Assembly: GCA_002501845.1 (NCBI GenBank)
Contig: DAOL01000036.1
Coordinates: 30,822 to 52,561 of the forward strand
Length of the DNA stretch: 21,740 nt
Reading direction: 5' to 3'
Source of the DNA: Nitrososphaera sp. UBA217
GTDB lineage: Archaea; Thermoproteota; Nitrososphaeria; Nitrososphaerales; Nitrososphaeraceae
The notes under the pieces are model-generated. The model searched no databases. It was not told the DNA's origin and saw only the letters and a list, made by a program, of their open reading frames with translations. This document shows positions 7,567 through 13,630 of the stretch, in pieces; within the stretch, counting starts at the first letter, position 1, and every line of letters begins with the position of its first letter. The position numbers were made by a program, and so were the translations under genes.

Positions 7567-7950
7567 TTACTCACTGTCGACAAGATTCAGCCGCAAAATC
7601 TCCAACAGATCCTCTGTTCCAACCGGCTTCTCTACCAGTCTTGTAGAGGGAAAAGTTGGAAATGAGGATTTGAATTCGTTAAGATGCTTTTCTCTGAGAA
7701 CTGTCATGAAACAAACACTTACTTTATCGTCTATCTGTCTCATTCTCTTGTACAGCTCAAAACCGTTAATTCCTTTCATCTCTAGATCAACAAGGATTAG
7801 GTCGTATACCCCTTTTTGAAAATCTGAAAATGCTAGCTCTGGATCGGAATAGGGCATCACATCAAAATTGTTGAGCTTCAAGATCATAGTGATCATGTAA
7901 GATGCAGCGGGTGCGGGATCGATCAACAAGATGTTCTTCTTGCGCGGCAT
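7567..7950 (-). CDS. Stand-alone response-regulator receiver domain
   Basis: CheY-like single-domain protein of 127 aa, with no output domain. The fold pattern is clear: ILLID (7-11), YDLILVDLEMKG with phospho-acceptor D55, FMT with T83, and VEKP with K108. The second residue of the usual acidic pair is proline (D11-P12), so Mg2+ binding may be altered. It could be phosphorylated by a histidine kinase encoded elsewhere and act by protein contact. The ATG at 7950 is 28 nt from a palindromic TATA box, so the gene is probably leaderless; a TTG just before it is less likely. A role in the cluster is not demonstrated, and its promoter lacks the 13-bp element. Confidence 0.85.
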   Translation of the reverse strand: MPRKKNILLIDPAPAASYMITMILKLNNFDVMPYSDPELAFSDFQKGVYDLILVDLEMKGINGFELYKRMRQIDDKVSVCFMTVLREKHLNEFKSSFPTFPSTRLVEKPVGTEDLLEILRLNLVDSE

Positions 7951-7972
7951 CAAACAAACATGCTGCTCATTC

Positions 7973-7984
7973 GCTTAATTAAGC
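7973..7984 (-). promoter_or_regulatory. TATA box of the receiver-domain gene
   Basis: GCTTAATTAAGC is a perfect 12-bp palindrome centred about 28 nt upstream of the ATG at 7950. It fits an archaeal TATA box; being palindromic it could also support divergent transcription. Confidence 0.5.
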
Positions 7985-8048
7985 TGCTTGAATTTATGGC
8001 CAACACGAATCAACTCAAATCCGAAAACCAACGGAGCATTTCTCTACC

Positions 8049-8058
8049 TTTTTTAGTA
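8049..8058 (+). promoter_or_regulatory. TATA box of the AlaE-like gene
   Basis: TTTTTTAGTA is centred about 26 nt upstream of the TTG start at 8079, which points to a leaderless transcript. Confidence 0.4.
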
Positions 8059-8078
8059 ACAATTCTATTTCAACACTA

Positions 8079-8288
8079 TTGAACAAATATCAACAATACC
8101 TCCTTGACACAATTCTTTCACTGGCTTTTTGGGTGCCTGTCATCGGGATTTGGAGCTACTTTGTTGTGAAGTTGGAAGGCTGGGAACTCGTTAGTGTAAT
8201 GGCTGGAACAGCATTAATTAACGCATCTCTTGGCGGTCTTTACGGAAGGGTACTGGACAGATGGAGAAGATTCTTTAATCGACGTTGA
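8079..8288 (+). CDS. Half-size AlaE-like membrane protein (69 aa)
   Basis: The protein has two hydrophobic segments (ILSLAFWVPVIGIWSYFVV and VMAGTALINASLGGLYG) and ends VLDRWRRFFNRR. From memory of E. coli AlaE (L-alanine exporter, 149 aa) it resembles only the C-terminal half: L-x-D at the start, a P-V in the first helix, then a W, an N, a G-x-x-Y-G and D-x-x-R-R at the end. It is therefore either a half-length homologue that works as a dimer or a truncated gene. The start is a TTG, the only start codon in frame, with a TATA box at the right distance. It lies divergent from the receiver gene. A transport role is inference. Confidence 0.55.
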   Translation: MNKYQQYLLDTILSLAFWVPVIGIWSYFVVKLEGWELVSVMAGTALINASLGGLYGRVLDRWRRFFNRR

Positions 8289-8317
8289 AGATATCCAAAG
8301 AAACTGTTCACGCGCGA

Positions 8318-8830
8318 TTATTTCTTGCTAAATTGCAAGTCTTCTGATTCCACTTGGTTCTCCAGCATTTCCTTATGTTGGTTCAGCTTTTCCTTAAGTT
8401 GAGGATATTTCAGACTTAAAATCTGACAGGCAAACACTCCCGCATTATGACCCGAGTTAATTGCCATAGTCGCTACTGGCACTCCGCGTGGCATTTGAAC
8501 TATTGAAAGGAGAGAATCCATTCCCTGAAGAGAGGTACCGTCAAGCGGAACTCCTATCACTGGAATAGTAGTAAGCGAGGCTATCATCCCCGGCAGGTGG
8601 GCCGAGCCGTCAGCTGCTGCGATTATGACTTCTACTCGTTTTGATTCCAATTCTGTTATGAACCTAAGAGTTTTCTTTGGAGCCCAGTGAGCGGCAACGA
8701 TACACACTTCATTTTCTATTCCAAATGAATTAAGAACGACTCTTGCGTCCTTCAACTTCTCAAACTGCTTCAACGAAGGGACCACAATACAGACGGTGGC
8801 ACCCTTGGTTAGCTTCTTTGACTCTGCCAT
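8318..8830 (-). CDS. PurE-like protein with altered substrate-binding residues
   Basis: About 170 aa (179 if the TTG at 8857 is used), with the class I PurE fold. It has IIAAADGSAHLPGM, IPVIGVPLDG, and DSLLSIVQMPRGVPVATMAI followed by NAG and ACQIL, all close to N5-CAIR mutase. The residues that hold the ribonucleotide phosphate in PurE are changed. The GSxSD loop is VPSLKQF (Asp19 of E. coli PurE replaced by Gln), and SAHRTP is AAHWAP (Ser43 to Ala, Arg46 to Trp), while the catalytic His is kept. It therefore probably acts on a non-phosphorylated compound, or on a carboxy/carbamoyl transfer within this pathway, rather than in purine synthesis. Its promoter carries the 13-bp element. The ATG at 8830 is preferred, but the TTG at 8857 is only 12 nt from the predicted transcript start and remains possible. 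Confidence 0.75.
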   Translation of the reverse strand: MAESKKLTKGATVCIVVPSLKQFEKLKDARVVLNSFGIENEVCIVAAHWAPKKTLRFITELESKRVEVIIAAADGSAHLPGMIASLTTIPVIGVPLDGTSLQGMDSLLSIVQMPRGVPVATMAINSGHNAGVFACQILSLKYPQLKEKLNQHKEMLENQVESEDLQFSKK

Positions 8831-8892
8831 TCTAACAATATGATTCTTCCTTGCCAAATTCAGAAATGTCCGGTTCGAATGCCTTTCCTTGA

Positions 8893-8942
8893 ATTAATAA
8901 ATCTATTTAGCTCATTCCCGAAATTAGTTCATATATCATAAA
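8893..8942 (-). promoter_or_regulatory. Promoter of the PurE-like gene with 13-bp regulon element
   Basis: TTTATGATATATG (8942-8930, minus strand) lies 28 nt upstream of the TATA box ATTTATTAAT (about 8902-8893). The element is identical to the one before the cysteine hydrolase. Confidence 0.65.
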
Positions 8943-8971
8943 AAACCAAATCCGAAATACATACTGCAAAG

Positions 8972-8978
8972 AAAAAAA
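8972..8978 (-). terminator. T-run terminator after the DUF1116 gene
   Basis: The minus strand reads a run of seven T about 60 nt beyond the stop of the DUF1116 gene, the usual archaeal intrinsic termination signal. Confidence 0.4.
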
Positions 8979-9036
8979 GTTGTTGCGACTATCTGTTATT
9001 ATTTGAGCAGCGAAACTACTTGAGCCAGGGACTAAT

Positions 9037-10305
9037 CTATACCTTGTACTTTGAAGCAAATGCGCGCAGAGCCGATTTGAAAGCTTCCATAGGCGGATTA
9101 ACTATTCCGGCTCCTATCATTCCTATGCCCGGATCCTTATGAGCGATTGCGGTGTCGATCACTGGAAGTATTCCGGTTTTTACGACTTTTCTGATGTCAA
9201 TGCCCGTAGCAGTACCTTCAAAGTCGAGTATAGGTACTAGAAAAGTGTCATTCAATGTCGTAGTTATCTCACGCATCTGCTTTGTGTAGTTAAAGGCATC
9301 TTGCGCGGTTCCTCCAACCAAGGAAAGAATGGCAGGAGAGTTCGCTAGCGCAAATGCGCCGACGCCAGTTGTCTCCGTTATCGCGCTGTCACCCATGTCT
9401 GGGTTAGCGTCTTGAGTGCCATACCCTGGGAAATAGAGTCCCTTGACCATTCCTGCCGGGCCTGTAAACCATTGATTCCCCAATCCACTTACCTTTATAC
9501 CAAAATCCACACCATTACGCGCCATAACTGTCACAAGCGTACTATATTCAACATCTTTTGCAGCATTCATCGTAGCTTTGCAGGCGGCCATCGCCAGGCA
9601 AAGGAAAAATATCTCGTTTCCTGAAAAGTACTTCACTATCTGTGAAAGACGTTCCTTATCTTCTCCAGATTCTATCAAGGAGGGCAATATGGAGAGAGCA
9701 AACAGCGCAGTCCCTGCAGACGGTCTGTTGTGGAGCTCATCACCCATGTAGAGTGCCCTCGCCATGATTGATTTTAGGTCGATACCGATGCTGCCACTTG
9801 ACCGAAGTCTGCCTAAAGCCTTGGCCAACGCCGGAGCCAATACCTTTTTCCAGAATTGCAAAGATTGGATTGCCTCCTCGTCGAATGCACCAAACTGTAC
9901 CTTTTGTTCGACTACTCTACCATAGTTCACATTGCCAAATTTTTCATTCTTCACAACAACTACTGGCAAAGAAGGAGAAATCACTCCTGCCATAGGACCT
10001 ACGGCCTCATGGTCATGGTTTGGCGACAGCTCAACCTCGCCTTCTTCGACGAGCTTGACAGCGCCGTCCCAGCTTGATGCCCATCCTTCAAATATTATGT
10101 TGGCCACGACCGCGCCCTTCATTGGTCCACACATGCTACCCCACTTTATCGGGGGTCCTGCGTGAAAAATCGACCTCTTGTTCATGCCAGGCAGAACCTC
10201 TATGGCTGGTTTAACGTCGACAAGATGAGGCTTTGAGGCAAGCACTCTCTGAACAGCCGTTGCATTGGCAGACTCGATCTTTGCCTTTATATCTTCAGGG
10301 GCCAC
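9037..10305 (-). CDS. allG: DUF1116 protein, AllG/YlbE-type subunit of a carbamoyltransferase
   Basis: The 422-aa protein has the DUF1116 length and pattern: AAN-like ESANATAVQRVL and LVDVKPAIEVLPGM at the N-terminus, GPPIKWGSMCGPMKGA, NHDHEAVGPMAGV, GDELHNRPSAGT, a central FFLCLAMAACKATMNAA, and GTATGIDIRKVV near the end. In E. coli the YlbE homologue (AllG) is reported to form oxamate carbamoyltransferase with FdrA (AllF) and YlbF (AllH), releasing carbamoyl phosphate. All three partners occur here. The start is a GTG at 10305, 27 nt below a TATA box, so leaderless. Many bacterial members begin with a further N-terminal segment ending in a VDWRPP-like motif; that piece seems to be encoded separately at 13459-13629. 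The natural substrate here could be another ureido compound. Confidence 0.82.
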   Translation of the reverse strand: MAPEDIKAKIESANATAVQRVLASKPHLVDVKPAIEVLPGMNKRSIFHAGPPIKWGSMCGPMKGAVVANIIFEGWASSWDGAVKLVEEGEVELSPNHDHEAVGPMAGVISPSLPVVVVKNEKFGNVNYGRVVEQKVQFGAFDEEAIQSLQFWKKVLAPALAKALGRLRSSGSIGIDLKSIMARALYMGDELHNRPSAGTALFALSILPSLIESGEDKERLSQIVKYFSGNEIFFLCLAMAACKATMNAAKDVEYSTLVTVMARNGVDFGIKVSGLGNQWFTGPAGMVKGLYFPGYGTQDANPDMGDSAITETTGVGAFALANSPAILSLVGGTAQDAFNYTKQMREITTTLNDTFLVPILDFEGTATGIDIRKVVKTGILPVIDTAIAHKDPGIGMIGAGIVNPPMEAFKSALRAFASKYKV

Positions 10306-10328
10306 GTGAAAATCGTAATCGGGTCAGC

Positions 10329-10376
10329 ATTTAAGTTTAATTCATTCAGGCTTGAAAATTTGACATATATCTAAAA
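10329..10376 (-). promoter_or_regulatory. Promoter of the DUF1116 gene with variant regulon element
   Basis: TTTTAGATATATG (10376-10364, minus strand) differs from the consensus at two positions and lies 27 nt upstream of a TATA box (CTTAAATG, 10336-10329). The TATA centre is 27 nt from the GTG start, so the mRNA is predicted to be leaderless. Confidence 0.6.
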
Positions 10377-10380
10377 TTCG

Positions 10381-10386
10381 AAAAAA
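10381..10386 (-). terminator. T-run terminator after the carbamate kinase gene
   Basis: Six consecutive T on the minus strand about 60 nt past the kinase stop codon, just before the promoter of the DUF1116 gene. Confidence 0.35.
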
Positions 10387-10446
10387 TAATGCGTAGTCGC
10401 GTTCAAAGCGCTCGCAGAAGCTTCCATTTACTCTCTAGCGCCTGCG

Positions 10447-12360
10447 TCATGGAAAAAAGTGTGTCCCTGAAACGCCATTTATGGCATCTTGGACCTTGTC
10501 CAGACTTGCAATTATGGCTTCTTCGCCTCCGTTCTTGACAAACTGCAAGCAGGCCTGAACCTTTGGCCCCATACTTCCCTCTTCAAGTTGAGAGATTTCC
10601 ACATGATCCCGGCTCAGGATTATTTCTTTTATCAGCCGTTGCGTTGGTTTCTTGTAGTCCAAGTACAAACCTTCAACGTCGGTCAAGATCACGAATTTTT
10701 TTGCCCCTATCTCCCTGGCCAGAAACTCGCCAGCCAAATCCTTGTCAATGACTGCATCCACGCCAAATTTTCCTTCACCGTTTCTGTGCACTACAGGTAT
10801 TCCGCCTCCGCCACATGCCACAACTACAAATCCACCGTCAATTAGAGAACGAATTGCATGTCGGTCGACAATGACGACCGGTTTTGGAGAGGGGACTACT
10901 CTCCTATATTTGGCATTGCTCTGGTACTTCCAGGTAATTGTCGAGTCGCCACTGATAAACGGGTCGAGCTGATCACCGCCTACGTACCCAATCATATTTG
11001 TTCTTGTCATCATGCCAGCAAGCGCTCCAAGAAGGAAGGTACCTTCTTGCTGCATAGGGAACATGGAAGCCACATTTTCCGATCCTACAAGGCCTGTGAA
11101 TACCACAAACTTTGTGTTTGGATAGTCCTTGCCCACCTTGACAGCCGGGTCTCCCCACTGAAATCCATGCGCGATCACGAGATCATAGCCTTCGTTTGCG
11201 CGTGCTCTCAGTACAGGTTCTATGTCCGCAATGGAAATATTATCAACACAAGACACTTCATGGCCATACTTTGACTCAAGCAACTTTGCAGCATTATATG
11301 CCGTAGCACCCCAGCCGCCATCGCTAAACAGGGCATCCGTGACCAATGCTATCCTAAGTTTTCCGCGACCACTCTTAGGCGGAGCAAGTGTCACCTTTGG
11401 TGAATCTATTGTGACGGTGTACTTTTCGGGAATTTCTATTTTTTTGGCCATCACTTCAAGCAACAGCTCTTTTAGCCTGATCTTGACGTCGCCTGGTACC
11501 TTGCTATCTAGGCCATAAAATGGAGCCAGATATACGATTCCATCCCCTACAGCCCCCTTTCCAACTTCAATGCCAGGCTTGAATATCTTGCCTTCGAACT
11601 TGTTTTGAGCGACCATTTGCACAGCTTGGTCAAATGCTTTGTCGATGTCCAGTACGAACGAAGTCAATACCGCTTTTGGAGCTAGGTGGTACTGGTCTCC
11701 CACAGCACCAAAGGCATACACCCCCTTTTCGTTGGCAGCTTCGATGACACCCTTGCCAGATGTATCTGCGACGTGCAGAACGAAATCGGCTCCAGAATTT
11801 ATCTGAAGCAAAGCAGCTTCTTTACCCTTCTCAGGACTGTCCCAATCGCCCAAATAGCTTCCCGTGACCTTTACATTTGGATTTACGTACTTTGCGCCCA
11901 ACCTATAACCTTCAAAAATGTTGACAAGGTTTGCGTATTGGCTCCTTTCGAAATATGGTCCGATGGGCTTGGTCGGGTTGCGAAAAGAAGGGTCATTTTC
12001 ATCAACTACAACTCTGGAGACAAGAGCCACCACTGACTTGTCAATGTGTCTTCTATCAAGCTCATTCTGCAGAGCTTGTACTACCATATAGCCGATAAAT
12101 CCCTGAGTCTCTGCATTGCAAGCGTGAAGCGGAAAAGAGGGTACGGTCTTCTTGGCCATATCATGCCTGATAAGGGTTGATCCCACTTGAGGACCGTTGC
12201 CATGCGTTAGGACTACGCGATAATCGTCTTCTATCAAATTGACAATGCCTCTTGCAGCGAGCTGCACGTTGCGAAATTGTTCTTCAAACGTACCCTTGTC
12301 GTCTCTTTTGAGAAGAGCATTTCCGCCCAAGGCAATGACCACTGTGTCTTTTGAACTCAA
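10447..12360 (-). CDS. arcC: Carbamate kinase with an inserted, circularly permuted BMP binding domain
   Basis: Carbamate kinase makes ATP, CO2 and NH3 from carbamoyl phosphate and ADP. The usual length is about 310 aa; this protein has 637. Residues 1-138 and 485-637 form a complete kinase: VIALGGNALL, VLTHGNGPQVG (51-60), TKPIGP with K131, RRVVPSPKP, VACGGGGIPVV, DKDLAG with K540/D541, and GSMGPK with K600. Between PIGPYF and YRRVVPSPKP, where the protruding lid subdomain belongs, sits a BMP-family binding domain in swapped order. Residues 141-314 equal the C-lobe part (170-343) of the binding protein at 19381-20823. A ~19-residue linker follows, and residues 333-464 equal its N-lobe part. 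No signal peptide, so it is cytoplasmic. Ligand-pocket motifs (FSDGGWGA, HGFQWGD, MQQEGTF, HVADTSG) are kept. The start is a leaderless TTG. A ligand-controlled kinase is inference. Confidence 0.93.
   Translation of the reverse strand: MSSKDTVVIALGGNALLKRDDKGTFEEQFRNVQLAARGIVNLIEDDYRVVLTHGNGPQVGSTLIRHDMAKKTVPSFPLHACNAETQGFIGYMVVQALQNELDRRHIDKSVVALVSRVVVDENDPSFRNPTKPIGPYFERSQYANLVNIFEGYRLGAKYVNPNVKVTGSYLGDWDSPEKGKEAALLQINSGADFVLHVADTSGKGVIEAANEKGVYAFGAVGDQYHLAPKAVLTSFVLDIDKAFDQAVQMVAQNKFEGKIFKPGIEVGKGAVGDGIVYLAPFYGLDSKVPGDVKIRLKELLLEVMAKKIEIPEKYTVTIDSPKVTLAPPKSGRGKLRIALVTDALFSDGGWGATAYNAAKLLESKYGHEVSCVDNISIADIEPVLRARANEGYDLVIAHGFQWGDPAVKVGKDYPNTKFVVFTGLVGSENVASMFPMQQEGTFLLGALAGMMTRTNMIGYVGGDQLDPFISGDSTITWKYQSNAKYRRVVPSPKPVVIVDRHAIRSLIDGGFVVVACGGGGIPVVHRNGEGKFGVDAVIDKDLAGEFLAREIGAKKFVILTDVEGLYLDYKKPTQRLIKEIILSRDHVEISQLEEGSMGPKVQACLQFVKNGGEEAIIASLDKVQDAINGVSGTHFFP
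10969..11940 (-). other. Permuted BMP domain inserted in carbamate kinase
   Basis: This is the DNA for kinase residues 141-464. 11940-11419 corresponds to binding-protein DNA 19888-20409, and 11364-10969 corresponds to about 19492-19887, in opposite orientation and with the two blocks exchanged. The cut in the BMP fold falls after GGDQ and before Y-x-N-x-x-NIFEGY. A Gln is present at both ends (SQYAN and GGDQ), as expected if permutation arose through tandem duplication and trimming. Hand alignment gives about 75% identity for the N-lobe block and about 72% for the C-lobe block. Confidence 0.9.
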
Positions 12361-12381
12361 GACATAGATGGAACTTGAAAA

Positions 12382-12391
12382 AATATATAAG
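12382..12391 (-). promoter_or_regulatory. TATA box of the carbamate kinase gene
   Basis: CTTATATATT on the minus strand is centred about 26 nt upstream of the TTG start at 12360, so the mRNA should be leaderless. Around 12421-12433 a degenerate relative of the 13-bp element (TTTTAGCATATCT) lies at a similar spacing; I rate that site as only possible. Confidence 0.55.
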
Positions 12392-12413
12392 CATAATGAT
12401 TTAATCTGTTCGG

Positions 12414-12419
12414 AAAAAA
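12414..12419 (-). terminator. T-run terminator after the DUF2877 gene
   Basis: Six T in a row on the minus strand about 56 nt beyond the stop of the DUF2877 gene, upstream of the kinase promoter. It would end the fdrA operon transcript. Confidence 0.35.
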
Positions 12420-12474
12420 TAGATATGCTAAAATCTGCAATTCTTGATACATTGTGAACCCGCAGTGGAGAACT

Positions 12475-13440
12475 TCAAGTTTCTAAAGTGTAAACCAAGC
12501 TCGGAAGAACTGAAGTCTTGAACACTCGATCTGCAATCGTGAATAGCGCTACAGTCACTCCGGTTGCAAAGTCGAGGCCTGAAGTATGTCCTCTTTTGCT
12601 GATAAGCCGAACTGATTCAATATAGGCTTCCAGATTGTTATGAGCAACGCTGTTTATCATGTGTTGAGCCTGATCATCCAGCAAGTTTCTTGCGCTATAT
12701 TCAATCAATTTGAAGCTCGTCCAAGTTGTGAGAACAGAAAAATCATTGCCCGGAATGACTGCATCTCCAAGCTTCATTGCGTTACCGAGCGAATTTCTCA
12801 TGGCCAAGTAGCCGGCTATGAAATCGTCACCGGCAGGCGTAAACCCCGGGCCTACCCCGCACAGGTGTTTCAGCCCTTTCGATATCCTACTGTCGAATTC
12901 TTGTTGGTCTTTGATCGTGCAATCTGAGATTAGCTGGTCAATGAATCGCGCAAATAAGCCTCTGGTCGTCATGTCAGGATTTAGCAGGCAACCAAATTTG
13001 TTCGCCTGCCCCAATGATTCTAGTTCTGAGAATATTCCATAGCTGTTGCTTGCAAATGTCTGAATTGCATGCGGGTCCAGAGAGCTAAAGTAATTGCGGA
13101 ACCTGTTGCAGTCACCTACTGCGATATTTGCATCTCCAACCAAGAGCGTCGCGCTTGGTTGTTTATCGCGATTTTCATCTTGTATGAATGCCTTTTCGTC
13201 TTCGCGTATGATCCCCTTGAATCCATCGATAGTATTAGAGGCAGTGACATTTAGATTCGCGGGAGAACGAACCTTGCCAAGCGTAATCACCAGAAGTTCG
13301 TCTTCTTTAGTGCGTATGTTAATTGTGGTATCAAAAGCGTTCAAGATCTTTCCAACTGTGCCGCTTCTCTCTTGCAAGAGCCAACCATGCAAATCTCCAA
13401 TGCAGGCGCAAACAAAATTTCGCTGAACTGTCATTGTCAT
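12475..13440 (-). CDS. allH: DUF2877 protein, AllH/YlbF-type subunit of a carbamoyltransferase
   Basis: The 321-aa protein carries the DUF2877 signature GVGPGFTPAGDDF (195-207) followed by IAGYLAM, and a C-terminal KRGHTSGLDFATGV segment. The E. coli homologue YlbF (AllH) is reported as one of three subunits of oxamate carbamoyltransferase. It is the third gene of an operon with fdrA and the 56-aa gene, 18 nt after the latter. The ATG at 13440 is used; an ATG two codons later is also possible. It is expected to act as a soluble partner of the FdrA and DUF1116 proteins. The chemistry of this subunit is not evident from the sequence. Confidence 0.78.
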   Translation of the reverse strand: MTMTVQRNFVCACIGDLHGWLLQERSGTVGKILNAFDTTINIRTKEDELLVITLGKVRSPANLNVTASNTIDGFKGIIREDEKAFIQDENRDKQPSATLLVGDANIAVGDCNRFRNYFSSLDPHAIQTFASNSYGIFSELESLGQANKFGCLLNPDMTTRGLFARFIDQLISDCTIKDQQEFDSRISKGLKHLCGVGPGFTPAGDDFIAGYLAMRNSLGNAMKLGDAVIPGNDFSVLTTWTSFKLIEYSARNLLDDQAQHMINSVAHNNLEAYIESVRLISKRGHTSGLDFATGVTVALFTIADRVFKTSVLPSLVYTLET

Positions 13441-13458
13441 CTACATGCGCCTGTTGAC

Positions 13459-13629
13459 CTATAATAGCTTGTCAAGAATATCCTCAATTTCTTTCTCAAG
13501 CTTTGGGGTTGGTCTCCAGTTGATGTCTACTGCCTTTACGTTTTGCATTTGGAGTGCGTCATAAAAGATATCCAGCCCGACATTTATGACTTTTAATTCT
13601 ACATTGAATAGTTTTTTCCCTTCAGCCAT
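13459..13629 (-). CDS. 56-aa protein resembling a detached N-terminal piece of DUF1116/FdrA proteins
   Basis: It begins MAEGKKLFNVELKVINVGLD and continues through VKAVDINWRPTPKL to a charged helix. The pattern V-x-N-V-G-L ... V-D-x-x-W-R-P is one I associate with the segment that precedes the DUF1116 core in many bacterial YlbE-type proteins. Here it is a separate gene, placed between fdrA and the DUF2877 gene and far from the DUF1116 gene. The ATG at 13629 is one base after the fdrA stop, and GGGGGAG lies about 10 nt upstream, inside the fdrA end; a TTG at 13647 would overlap fdrA. It probably completes the carbamoyltransferase complex. The family link is from memory. Confidence 0.65.
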   Translation of the reverse strand: MAEGKKLFNVELKVINVGLDIFYDALQMQNVKAVDINWRPTPKLEKEIEDILDKLL

Positions 13630-13630
13630 A

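Noticed and set aside
8318..8830. Canonical N5-CAIR mutase of purine biosynthesis (purE)
   Set aside because: The nucleotide-binding residues are replaced, no purK is adjacent, and the gene shares a promoter element with catabolic genes.
10447..12360. Misassembly or chimeric clone joining carbamate kinase to the binding-protein gene
   Set aside because: The insert differs from the binding protein at roughly a quarter of its residues, both junctions are in frame, no stop occurs in 637 codons, and the order is permuted. A simple assembly error would copy the neighbour exactly.
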